From Gammaproteobacteria bacterium (GTDB taxonomy: Bacteria; Pseudomonadota; Gammaproteobacteria; UBA6429; Thiohalophilaceae), in NCBI GenBank assembly GCA_029881995.1, contig JAOULO010000016.1:1-60898 (forward strand): a stretch of DNA of 60,898 nucleotides. The letters are read 5' to 3'. Below are positions 53,986 through 60,898 of the stretch, one piece after another. The notes beneath the pieces were generated by a model, which saw nothing but the letters and a program-made list of their open reading frames with translations, was not told where the DNA came from and did no database searches. Position numbers and translations under genes: made by a program. Positions within the stretch are counted from its first letter, which is position 1. Every line of letters begins with the position of its first letter.

Positions 53986-54623
53986 AATAACTCCGGATAG
54001 CGTTTGTCCTTGGGCGGAACAGGAAAACCGGCCTGATGCTCCAACCACTGCCAGCCGATGCCGTTAGGGTTACCTCCATAAACAGGATCACTCAGCAGGG
54101 CTTCCATAAGATATAAAATTAAATGCGACAACCAACGCTCACCGGCACGGCTATTAGCGATAGTTTTTAATGCTATATTCTTCTGCTGACTTGTTATGCT
54201 GATAAAGGCCTTGCCAAATTCTTTATCTGTCAGGGCATTGAGCCACGTGACACCCTCCAGTAAAAACGTTTTATCATCCTCATCGGTATCCGGTGCCTCC
54301 ATCACAAACTTCAGATACCAGGCAGCATTGAGATCACTGGCCGAAGGTCCGTTACCGTCATCGGGAAAGAGTTGTTGTTGTACTGCAGCAAAGGTCTGCC
54401 AGGGTTGTTTTTCTATTATTGTCTGCTGGGCCATTTTACGATCACAGGCCGACAGGTTCATGAACAGTGGCAAAGCGGAAACAACCGCACCTGATTTAAG
54501 CATGCCGGTCAGGAAATGACGCCGGGATTCGAGTCTGGCCAGTTTATCCAGCCGCTTCGTGCCCAGACTTGTCTCCCAATCTATCAGTAACTTATCAGTT
54601 TGTTTTTTTGACTGGCGATTCAT
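53982..54623 (-). CDS. Gluconate 2-dehydrogenase subunit 3-like protein with Tat signal
   Basis: 213 residues. SRRHFLTG at 33-40 is a twin-arginine motif followed by a hydrophobic stretch and a Cys, suggesting co-export with the GMC subunit. The rest is helical, like gluconate dehydrogenase gamma subunits. It is the upstream partner of the GMC gene (4-base overlap). No cytochrome c subunit accompanies the pair. Confidence 0.87.
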   Translation of the reverse strand: MNRQSKKQTDKLLIDWETSLGTKRLDKLARLESRRHFLTGMLKSGAVVSALPLFMNLSACDRKMAQQTIIEKQPWQTFAAVQQQLFPDDGNGPSASDLNAAWYLKFVMEAPDTDEDDKTFLLEGVTWLNALTDKEFGKAFISITSQQKNIALKTIANSRAGERWLSHLILYLMEALLSDPVYGGNPNGIGWQWLEHQAGFPVPPKDKRYPELL

Positions 54624-54705
54624 TAGATAGTTAACCTATATTATTCCTGTCTGGCACTGATTGTGGCTTCCACGTACAATGCCAACATAACAGGGAAATA
54701 CATTT

Positions 54706-55632
54706 TTGAACAATACTGACCCGATTATTACAGCCAAACAACTGGAAAAACACTACGGTGATTATGTTGCCGTAGCCGGAATCGATTTTACGATTCCTCG
54801 CGGCAAGTGTTTTGGTTTTCTTGGTCCCAATGGGGCAGGTAAGACCACCACTTTACGCATGTTGCTCGGCCTCACTCCTTTTTCCAGTGGTGAGCTCTCG
54901 GTGTTTGACATGCCCATTCCAGATCGTTCCCGGGAAATTCGTGCCCGTATCGGTACTGTCCCCCAGGCAGATAATCTGGATCCGGACTTTACTATTGTTG
55001 AAAATCTGCGCATGTATGCCCGTTATTTTGGCTTAAAGCTCGATGCGGCACTGGAGCAGCGCATTGATACCCTGCTCGACTTCGCCTCACTCACCGAACG
55101 TCGCAATGCGCGCACCGATACGCTATCGGGTGGCATGCAACGTCGCCTGACTATAGCCAGGGCCCTGATCAACGATCCGGATCTGATCATTCTTGATGAA
55201 CCCACCACCGGTCTCGACCCCCAGGCACGCCACGTGATCTGGTCACGCCTCAATGAACTGCGCGATCAGGGCAAGACCCTGTTACTGACCACTCACTATA
55301 TGGAAGAGGCGGAACGCCTGTGTGATGAACTGGTGATCATGGACCACGGCAAGATCCTCGACCAGGGTTCACCGGCCGAATTGATCAAGCGCCATGTGGA
55401 ACCGGAAGTGATTGAACTGCGCGGCTGTGATAAAGAAACCGTGAATGCTGTACGCAGTAAAGTCACCGATTGTCGTATGGAACACCTGGGCAACAGTCTC
55501 TATTGCTACACCCACGACTCGGGCCCACAACTGGAATACCTGCGCAGTGAGCACGACCTGACCTTTATGCACCGACCCGCCGGGCTGGAAGATGTGTTTC
55601 TAAAACTCACCGGCAGGGAGTTGCGTGACTGA
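54706..55632 (+). CDS. ABC transporter ATP-binding protein, NodI/DrrA type
   Basis: 308 residues: Walker A GPNGAGKTT, signature LSGGMQRRL, Walker B LIILDEPTTGLDP and a C-terminal regulatory extension. Paired with the permease downstream by overlapping stop/start. NodI/DrrA family exporters move small lipids or oligosaccharides. TTG at 54706 with AGGGAA upstream is used. Confidence 0.92.
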   Translation: MNNTDPIITAKQLEKHYGDYVAVAGIDFTIPRGKCFGFLGPNGAGKTTTLRMLLGLTPFSSGELSVFDMPIPDRSREIRARIGTVPQADNLDPDFTIVENLRMYARYFGLKLDAALEQRIDTLLDFASLTERRNARTDTLSGGMQRRLTIARALINDPDLIILDEPTTGLDPQARHVIWSRLNELRDQGKTLLLTTHYMEEAERLCDELVIMDHGKILDQGSPAELIKRHVEPEVIELRGCDKETVNAVRSKVTDCRMEHLGNSLYCYTHDSGPQLEYLRSEHDLTFMHRPAGLEDVFLKLTGRELRD

Positions 55633-56411
55633 TGAACGTCTGGCAACTGCCCCGTATCCGTAAAAATGCCTTTGCCATCTGGCATCGTAACCTGCTGGTC
55701 TGGAAACGACTCATTGGTCCCGCCATGGTATTGAACTTTGGTGAACCGACACTTTATTTACTGGGCCTCGGTTTTGGGCTGGGCTTTTTCATCGGTGAAA
55801 TGGGTGACATGCCCTATATCGCCTTCCTGGCCTCCGGCATCGTCGCCTCATCGGCCATGACCACCGCCAGCTTTGAAGGCATGTATTCGGTGTTCACGCG
55901 CATGGTACCGCAACGAACCTATGAAGCCATCATGGCCACACCTACTGATATCGATGACATCCTCGCCGGGGAAATGCTCTGGTGTGCCACCAAATCCTTG
56001 ATCAGCGCCGTGGCCATTTTAATCGTCGCCTTCTTTCTGGATGTGGTGCATGGCTGGCAGGTCATCTTCGTCATTCCCGTGGTGTTCCTGATCGGTTTAT
56101 GCTTTGCCGGCCCGGCCATCGTCATGAGCTCCCTGGCCAGTAACTATGACTTCTTTAATTATTATTTCGTATTAGTCATCACACCCATGTTCATCGTCAG
56201 CGGCGTGTTCTATCCCGTCAGCACCCTGCCTGAGTTGATGCAAACTGCCGTACAGTTCCTGCCCCTGCCACATGCAGTGGCATTGACCAGACCACTAGTC
56301 ACTGGCCAGGAACTAACTCAGCCAGTATTACACCTGACTGTGTTAGCTGTGTATGCGGTGGTGAGTTATTACATTGCGGTGGTGATGGTGAGGAAAAAAT
56401 TGTTGATATAA
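55632..56411 (+). CDS. ABC-2 transporter permease, NodJ type
   Basis: 259 residues with six membrane helices of the ABC-2 class. The start ATG overlaps the ATPase stop. ATPase and permease make a complete exporter; the substrate is unknown. Confidence 0.9.
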   Translation: MNVWQLPRIRKNAFAIWHRNLLVWKRLIGPAMVLNFGEPTLYLLGLGFGLGFFIGEMGDMPYIAFLASGIVASSAMTTASFEGMYSVFTRMVPQRTYEAIMATPTDIDDILAGEMLWCATKSLISAVAILIVAFFLDVVHGWQVIFVIPVVFLIGLCFAGPAIVMSSLASNYDFFNYYFVLVITPMFIVSGVFYPVSTLPELMQTAVQFLPLPHAVALTRPLVTGQELTQPVLHLTVLAVYAVVSYYIAVVMVRKKLLI

Positions 56412-56753
56412 ATTCATCAGTAGTGTGTTTATATTCTTCTGCCATTTAAGCAACTTGAATGAACACCACATTCTTTTCTCCTAATTCAATAACTATTATT
56501 AGTTAATGTCACCTTTGCAGCGATATCAGCCGTTCATCAACAGGAAATATGTATACTATCCCCAGAATTCTCAGCAAGCATAAGTTGTAGTGTTATTTCT
56601 CGTTGATCCGATTTGTTTACTATGGACATACAGGTCCATGCCTAGTTCATAACTTGCTAACCAGAAATCACGGGCCAGGTCATTCGCGTGCTCACATGAA
56701 TCTCCCAGCCCCTCCAACATCGCCGTCATTGCTTAAGCTGAATAAATCGATTT
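56412..56753. other. Convergent intergenic region
   Basis: 342 bases between two convergent transporter modules. TAACTA-TTAT-TAGTTA at 56490-56505 is a perfect inverted repeat; no other structure is visible. A 61-codon open frame from 56603 overlapping the next gene is not convincing. Confidence 0.4.
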
Positions 56754-57596
56754 CTACTCTGCCGAGTATTTACCCGGCTCCGCTTTGAACCGTTCCCGAC
56801 AGCGTTCTGAACAAAACACATATTCATGCCTGTGATAGTTATAACGCAGTTCGGCAGTCCATTCATCGACTCGCATATTACACACCGGGCAGTGTACCCA
56901 GTTATGTTTGTCTTCTTTTCGATCGCGGAGTATGCCGTCTTCCAGCCAGAGGATGCGGTCGGCGATGTCTTCTACCCTTGGATCGTGGGTAACGAGGATC
57001 ACGGCACGGCCTTCATCGCGGGCGATGTCGTGCAGGACCATCATCACATCCTGTCCACTTTGTGAATCGAGATTGCCGGTGGGTTCATCGGCAAGAATCA
57101 GTGGCGGCCGGTTGATGAGGGCACGGGCAATGGCAACACGTTGTTTTTCTCCACCCGATAAGGTGGCCGGTTTGGCATCGCGGCGCTTGTCTAAACCAAG
57201 ACGTTCAATCAATTCATTCGCCCTTGGTCGAGCCGCATTAATACCACCGGGCAACAGTTGTGCGGGAAACAGGATATTGTCTTCCACACTCAATGCCTCG
57301 AGCAGGTTAAAGGCTTGAAAAATAAAACCCACCTTCTCGGCACGAATGGCCGGCAAGGCATTTTCCTTAAGTGTGCTCAGTTCTGTACCATCGATGCTGA
57401 TGCGGCCACTGCTCGGTCTGAGCAGGCCACCGAGCATGGAGAGCAGGGTCGTTTTACCCGAACCGGATGGCCCCATGATCAGCACCAGTTCGCCCGGTTT
57501 GATCGACAGCTCGGTCTGGTTGACCGCAGTCACCGCGGTATGACCGCTACCGAAGGTTTTACAAAGCTGCTTTGCTGTGAGGATCGTCTTCGTCAT
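56754..57596 (-). CDS. MacB/LolD-type ABC ATPase with C-terminal YHS metal-binding domain
   Basis: 280 residues. The first ~225 are an ABC ATPase: Walker A GPSGSGKTT, signature LSGGEKQR and Walker B LILADEPTG. The last ~45 are a YHS/TRASH-like module with Cys236 and Cys239 in CPVCNM and Cys262 and Cys266 in CSERC, typical of metal-sensing or copper-linked domains. It is the third gene of a three-gene exporter set, 2 bases after the first permease-like gene. Confidence 0.87.
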   Translation of the reverse strand: MTKTILTAKQLCKTFGSGHTAVTAVNQTELSIKPGELVLIMGPSGSGKTTLLSMLGGLLRPSSGRISIDGTELSTLKENALPAIRAEKVGFIFQAFNLLEALSVEDNILFPAQLLPGGINAARPRANELIERLGLDKRRDAKPATLSGGEKQRVAIARALINRPPLILADEPTGNLDSQSGQDVMMVLHDIARDEGRAVILVTHDPRVEDIADRILWLEDGILRDRKEDKHNWVHCPVCNMRVDEWTAELRYNYHRHEYVFCSERCRERFKAEPGKYSAE

Positions 57597-57598
57597 GT

Positions 57599-58714
57599 TT
57601 ACACCTTAAAGGCTGAGGCCGGGTCCACCCTGGCTACCAGCCAGGCGGGTAACAGGGCGGCAAGCAGTGCGATGATCAGGGCAATGCCGGTCATGCGTAG
57701 CAGCGCTGCACTGGTCACTTCGAGAGTAATAATGGGAACGGCGGCCGACAGACCGGGCACCAGCAGGGCCGCCAGCAACAGGGCCAGACCAAGTGCCAGC
57801 GCGGTGATGATCAGGGACTGGATGATCACCGCCATGTAAAGCGCAGTGTTGTTAAACCCCAGGGTCTTAATGATGGCCAGTTCCCATTTGCGCCGCGCCA
57901 CCTGTGACCAGGAGGCAAAGGCGATGATCAGCGCCGCCAGAGTAGAGCCGATGATGGTCATAAAAGAAACTATCTCCACTCCCATTAACAGGGCGATCTG
58001 AAAATCGTTTTTTATAAAGCGATCATGGTCAATGGCGGCGACCTTTTCCACATTGGCCTCGATGCGTCTGGCCAGCTCCTTCGGGTCAACCCCCTCCTCG
58101 GCATCCACCAGGATAAAACTCACCGTACCACTGGAGCTGATCAGGTCTTCTAAATCTTTAAAGGTGACAAAGGCCACCGAGTTGGCCATGGAGAAGGTAT
58201 TGTTGGAAAAGCCGACGATGCGGAATTGTTGATCGGCAATCCCGGCCATGTCACCGAGTTTGATGTTGCCCATGTTGGCCAGTGCCGCAGGCAGGATGAT
58301 TTCACCGGCTTGCGGGTGGGCCTTACCACGGGCCATGGACCAGGGCCCGGCCCGTTGGCCATCGGGCATCAGGCCGATCACATAGGCAAACCAGTTCTTG
58401 CCCCCGGCCTTCACGGCAGTGTTCACATAGAGGATCGGCGTGGCCTGTTTCACACCGGGGGTCTCGCGCACCTTGCGCAGCTTCCAGTCCCAGACAAAGG
58501 TGGTCGCCATGTGCATGTTGGAGACACCGCGCTGCATGACCCAGACATCGGCCTTGCTGTGTTCAATATAGGCAACGATCTGACGCGACTCACCGACAAA
58601 GGCGGCCTCGATAATGATCACCAGCAAAAAGGCCACCGCCACACCGGCGGCACTGCCCAGTACCGAGCCTTTTTGTAACCAGAGGGTTTTGAGTATCCAC
58701 CTTATCATGGTCAT
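57599..58714 (-). CDS. MacB/FtsX-type ABC permease B
   Basis: 371 residues: an N-terminal helix, a large periplasmic domain, then three C-terminal helices, as in FtsX/MacB permeases. It overlaps the upstream permease by 4 bases (ATGA). No HlyD-type adaptor is in the set. Confidence 0.88.
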   Translation of the reverse strand: MTMIRWILKTLWLQKGSVLGSAAGVAVAFLLVIIIEAAFVGESRQIVAYIEHSKADVWVMQRGVSNMHMATTFVWDWKLRKVRETPGVKQATPILYVNTAVKAGGKNWFAYVIGLMPDGQRAGPWSMARGKAHPQAGEIILPAALANMGNIKLGDMAGIADQQFRIVGFSNNTFSMANSVAFVTFKDLEDLISSSGTVSFILVDAEEGVDPKELARRIEANVEKVAAIDHDRFIKNDFQIALLMGVEIVSFMTIIGSTLAALIIAFASWSQVARRKWELAIIKTLGFNNTALYMAVIIQSLIITALALGLALLLAALLVPGLSAAVPIITLEVTSAALLRMTGIALIIALLAALLPAWLVARVDPASAFKV

Positions 58715-59844
58715 TCCACCTGAAAGGCCAGCATGGGATCGGTGCGCGCGATCATGCGCAGGGGTAACAGGCTACCCAGCAGGCCCATGATGAAACTGCC
58801 CAGCAGGGTTTTGATCAGGCCAGGACCATCGAGCACATGCACCAGGTAGACCGGCATGTTCCATTCAATGGCCGAGGCCACCAGCCACGCAAAGCCCACC
58901 CCAAGGGGAAAGGCGACCGTGACCAGCAACAGGGTTTGCATGAGCACACCGCGGGCAATGTGCGAGAGTCGAAACCCCAGCGCCTTGAGGATGCCGAAGC
59001 TGCGGCGCCGGGCACTGACATCCGAATAGATAATCAGGCCGATCACCAGCATACCTATTATATAAGAGAGCGAGATCAACACGCCCATGATGGGGCCGAA
59101 CAGCTCCTCGCCCAGCTGCACGTCCTTGGCGGCCAGTTGTTGCGGGGTAAACACATCCACCTCGCTAACCTGTGCCTCGATACGATCTTTAACCTTCATG
59201 AGATCGGCACCCTCGTTCAGCTGGACTAACAGGAAACTGACGATGGGAAAGGTGCTGATGTCCGGCGCGATCTCCGATTCGATCAACAGATCGATCAGCC
59301 CGTCATAACTGACATAGGCAAAGGTACTGAACAGCGCAGAACTGCCACTGGAAATACCCGACACCCTGAATTCAAATTCGGAGATCACCAGCGGGTCACC
59401 GGGTTTGAGGCCAAAGCGTTTCGCCAGACCGATGTCGATCACCACATCGCGGCCAGCGCGAATGGGCTGGCCTTCAATAATATTCGGTGGCCCACCCAAC
59501 TGGTCATAGACCACTAACAGCAGGGGAAACTTGTTCCCTTCCGGGCCATAGATCACCCAGAAACCGGTGATGGGATGGGCCTCATCAACACCTTCCACTT
59601 CTTCGACCGCGGCGCGGGTCAGTTGCGGAATGGAAGAACGCACCGCAAGAAAGTTGGCCACCCCGGCCTGAGCCAGGAACAACTGCCCACCCCGATCCAT
59701 CACCACCTTTTTCGACTGCACATAAAGCCCCTGCTCAAAGCCGTGCAGGATCAGGGTCACGGCAATCGCGGCACAGATGGCCAGCGTGGTCAGACCCGAC
59801 CGCACACGGTCATGCAGGATTTGTTGTAATGCCAGTCGCCACAT
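58711..59844 (-). CDS. MacB/FtsX-type ABC permease A
   Basis: 377 residues from ATG at 59844, preferred because GAGGGAA lies six bases upstream; a GTG at 59859 is less likely. The same FtsX topology as permease B, so the exporter is probably a heterodimer of A and B with the YHS-tagged ATPase. It is the first gene of the unit. Confidence 0.88.
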   Translation of the reverse strand: MWRLALQQILHDRVRSGLTTLAICAAIAVTLILHGFEQGLYVQSKKVVMDRGGQLFLAQAGVANFLAVRSSIPQLTRAAVEEVEGVDEAHPITGFWVIYGPEGNKFPLLLVVYDQLGGPPNIIEGQPIRAGRDVVIDIGLAKRFGLKPGDPLVISEFEFRVSGISSGSSALFSTFAYVSYDGLIDLLIESEIAPDISTFPIVSFLLVQLNEGADLMKVKDRIEAQVSEVDVFTPQQLAAKDVQLGEELFGPIMGVLISLSYIIGMLVIGLIIYSDVSARRRSFGILKALGFRLSHIARGVLMQTLLLVTVAFPLGVGFAWLVASAIEWNMPVYLVHVLDGPGLIKTLLGSFIMGLLGSLLPLRMIARTDPMLAFQVE

Positions 59845-60003
59845 GGTGCATTCCCTCACCGGTGATAGTTCAAGTACACAAAGTACGATGCCTATCTAAA
59901 CCATAGTCTACGTGACTTCGTGCTTAAACCTGATTCTTTTCTCTATATGGTGCTGAATGTATTACGTTCGCACACTTCAATGATGCCTGCCTGTCAAAAC
60001 AAT

Positions 60004-60417
60004 TCAATCAATCGGCATCGACATTGACCTGTTATAGTTGGCATTTAAATACAGACAATCGACCCCAAGCACAAAATCAAAGGCTGCACAGAAACCCTGC
60101 CACCATGAAGGTGTACCAGGATTAATAAAAATCAGATTGTGTGTTAAATCATAAACTCCATGTAAAATTAATCCGGCAGCAACAACATATACAAGGTTTC
60201 TCATGCCGCTGATGATGGCTACACTTGAAAAAACAACAGAGGCCAACAGTTCATAAAAAATAACATCAGCCTCTTCTATCATCACAGCAAACAGCACGTA
60301 ATAAAATGCAATAACAATTAAAATAACCGGATAAAAACTTCTGTCTGTGTCAAACCGTGTAACCCTGGCCAGGATAAGAACAAAAACCCCCAGTGCAGTT
60401 CCGATCAAATATTCCAT
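60004..60417 (-). CDS. DUF6010-like small membrane protein
   Basis: 137 residues with four to five membrane helices; LHGVYDLTHNLI and a following PSWWQGFCAAFDFVLG are typical of the DUF6010 family. Function is unknown. It is 48 bases downstream of the 66-residue gene on the same strand. Confidence 0.7.
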   Translation of the reverse strand: MEYLIGTALGVFVLILARVTRFDTDRSFYPVILIVIAFYYVLFAVMIEEADVIFYELLASVVFSSVAIISGMRNLVYVVAAGLILHGVYDLTHNLIFINPGTPSWWQGFCAAFDFVLGVDCLYLNANYNRSMSMPID

Positions 60418-60464
60418 ATTAATATTCTCAATAGCAGGTTTACATCTTAATGTCTGGTGCAGGC

Positions 60465-60665
60465 TTACCGACGCCTGTACCGTTGTGCATAAATATCTTT
60501 TGGTTGGCTACAGCAACTGCCACCTTTTGTCATGGTATTCTCTCTGGCATTTTTATCGGTATATCGGTACCACGCCATCTTTAGTTTCATCCACCAATGG
60601 CCGGAAATTTTCAGTCCATTCACTTTAAAAATCTGTTCAATCTCATTAAAACTGAGTGCATCCAT
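60465..60665 (-). CDS. Small hypothetical protein, 66 residues
   Basis: Basic and Trp/Lys-rich: KISGHWWMKLKMAWYRY with a CC pair late in the chain. No domain recognised. It follows the 49-residue gene by 3 bases. Confidence 0.5.
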   Translation of the reverse strand: MDALSFNEIEQIFKVNGLKISGHWWMKLKMAWYRYTDKNARENTMTKGGSCCSQPKDIYAQRYRRR

Positions 60666-60668
60666 AGC

Positions 60669-60818
60669 TTACTGGATACGTAACGAACACTTTTCCGGTA
60701 TCAATTTAATATCAGTTACAGATTGAAGAGCCGTCAATTCCTGGCAGGTATCCCTTACTGCATCATCCTGCCAGGGTTTGGTTAATCGAACCCATCTTGT
60801 TGCCTCAAATGAGCTCAT
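60669..60818 (-). CDS. Very small hypothetical protein, 49 residues
   Basis: Reading from ATG at 60818 to TAA at 60669 gives 49 residues beginning MSSFEATRWVRLTK and ending CSLRIQ. The start overlaps the stop of the upstream gene (ATGA), and the downstream gene begins 3 bases after its stop, so it is probably a real member of this compact unit. Confidence 0.55.
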   Translation of the reverse strand: MSSFEATRWVRLTKPWQDDAVRDTCQELTALQSVTDIKLIPEKCSLRIQ

Positions 60819-60898
60819 GAACGTGACCACTCAAAGGATGTACGAATAATTTTGTTATCTGTAGCAATCTCTATCTCAAGGTCAATGCGTTTGTGTCG
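60815..60898 (-). CDS. Partial gene at the right edge, C-terminal 27 residues
   Basis: An open frame enters from the right end and stops at TGA 60815-60817, giving a C-terminus ending IIRTSFEWSRS. Its stop overlaps the ATG of the 49-residue gene. The protein cannot be identified from this fragment. Confidence 0.5.
   Translation of the reverse strand, partial: RHKRIDLEIEIATDNKIIRTSFEWSRS

Noticed and set aside
56603-56788. A 61-codon plus-strand open frame between the transporter modules
   Set aside because: It runs into the end of the ABC-YHS gene on the opposite strand, has no Shine-Dalgarno and looks like non-coding translation.
1-60898. tRNA or rRNA genes and mobile elements
   Set aside because: No tRNA-like or rRNA sequence, transposase, integrase, phage gene or flanking inverted repeat was seen anywhere in the window.

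Overview
The window reads as one contiguous piece of a free-living gammaproteobacterial chromosome, probably aquatic. Support comes from full-length GreB, HrpA, an E. coli-type long MsrA, OMPLA/PldA, SlyD, a DUF6316 protein and Gram-negative envelope genes (lipoproteins, beta-barrels, a Tat-exported oxidoreductase subunit). Base composition is moderate, with AT-rich patches near 26.2-27.9 and 33.8-35.4 kb and a visibly GC-richer block at 54.7-59.9 kb. I see no tRNA, rRNA, CRISPR array, transposase, integrase or phage module, so genus cannot be named.

Layout. 0-8 kb: envelope and membrane proteins (DUF1353 and DUF4156 lipoproteins, cytochrome b561, BASS transporter, CarS-like protein), a patatin, an HDAC-family amidohydrolase and a cyclophilin-like protein. 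8-17 kb: a GAF-GAF histidine kinase, an RlmJ-like/DUF488 pair, an HD-GYP protein, DUF418 and SLC13 membrane proteins with a CBS partner, an FNR-type palindrome and a divergent CsrA-like gene. 17-21 kb: a ~1150-residue protein, candidate PPi-dependent PEP carboxykinase, with a coding-like in-frame tail after its stop. 21-36.6 kb: beta-barrels and lipoproteins, YtoQ, a DEAD-box helicase, MsrA, a secreted-looking methyltransferase, DUF819, HrpA, a thrombospondin-type-3 lipoprotein and PldA. 36.7-42.4 kb: a cytoplasmic NMT1-like protein with a small partner, then a tight run of metallophosphoesterase, kinase-USP fusion and two spermidine-synthase-like proteins. 42.5-47.1 kb: GreB, SlyD and a block of poorly characterised genes. 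47.2-50.3 kb: porin, FMN-binding protein, PepSY membrane protein and c-type cytochrome behind a Fur-like and an FNR-like palindrome. 50.3-60.9 kb: a MetF-like protein, a diguanylate cyclase, a GMC oxidoreductase pair, two ABC transporter modules (one ATPase carries a YHS metal-binding tail) and a chain of very small genes running off the right edge.

The best candidate for an undescribed system is the 47.2-50.3 kb operon. Its parts suggest electrons passing from a PepSY membrane protein through a covalently flavinylated periplasmic domain and/or a monohaem cytochrome, coupled to a dedicated porin, under apparent iron (Fur) and oxygen (FNR) control. The sequence supports this only as a model, for example reductive iron acquisition. 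Second-tier candidates are the CsrA-like gene near an FNR box, the ABC-YHS fusion, the kinase-USP/metallophosphoesterase operon and the in-frame tail after the 1150-residue protein.
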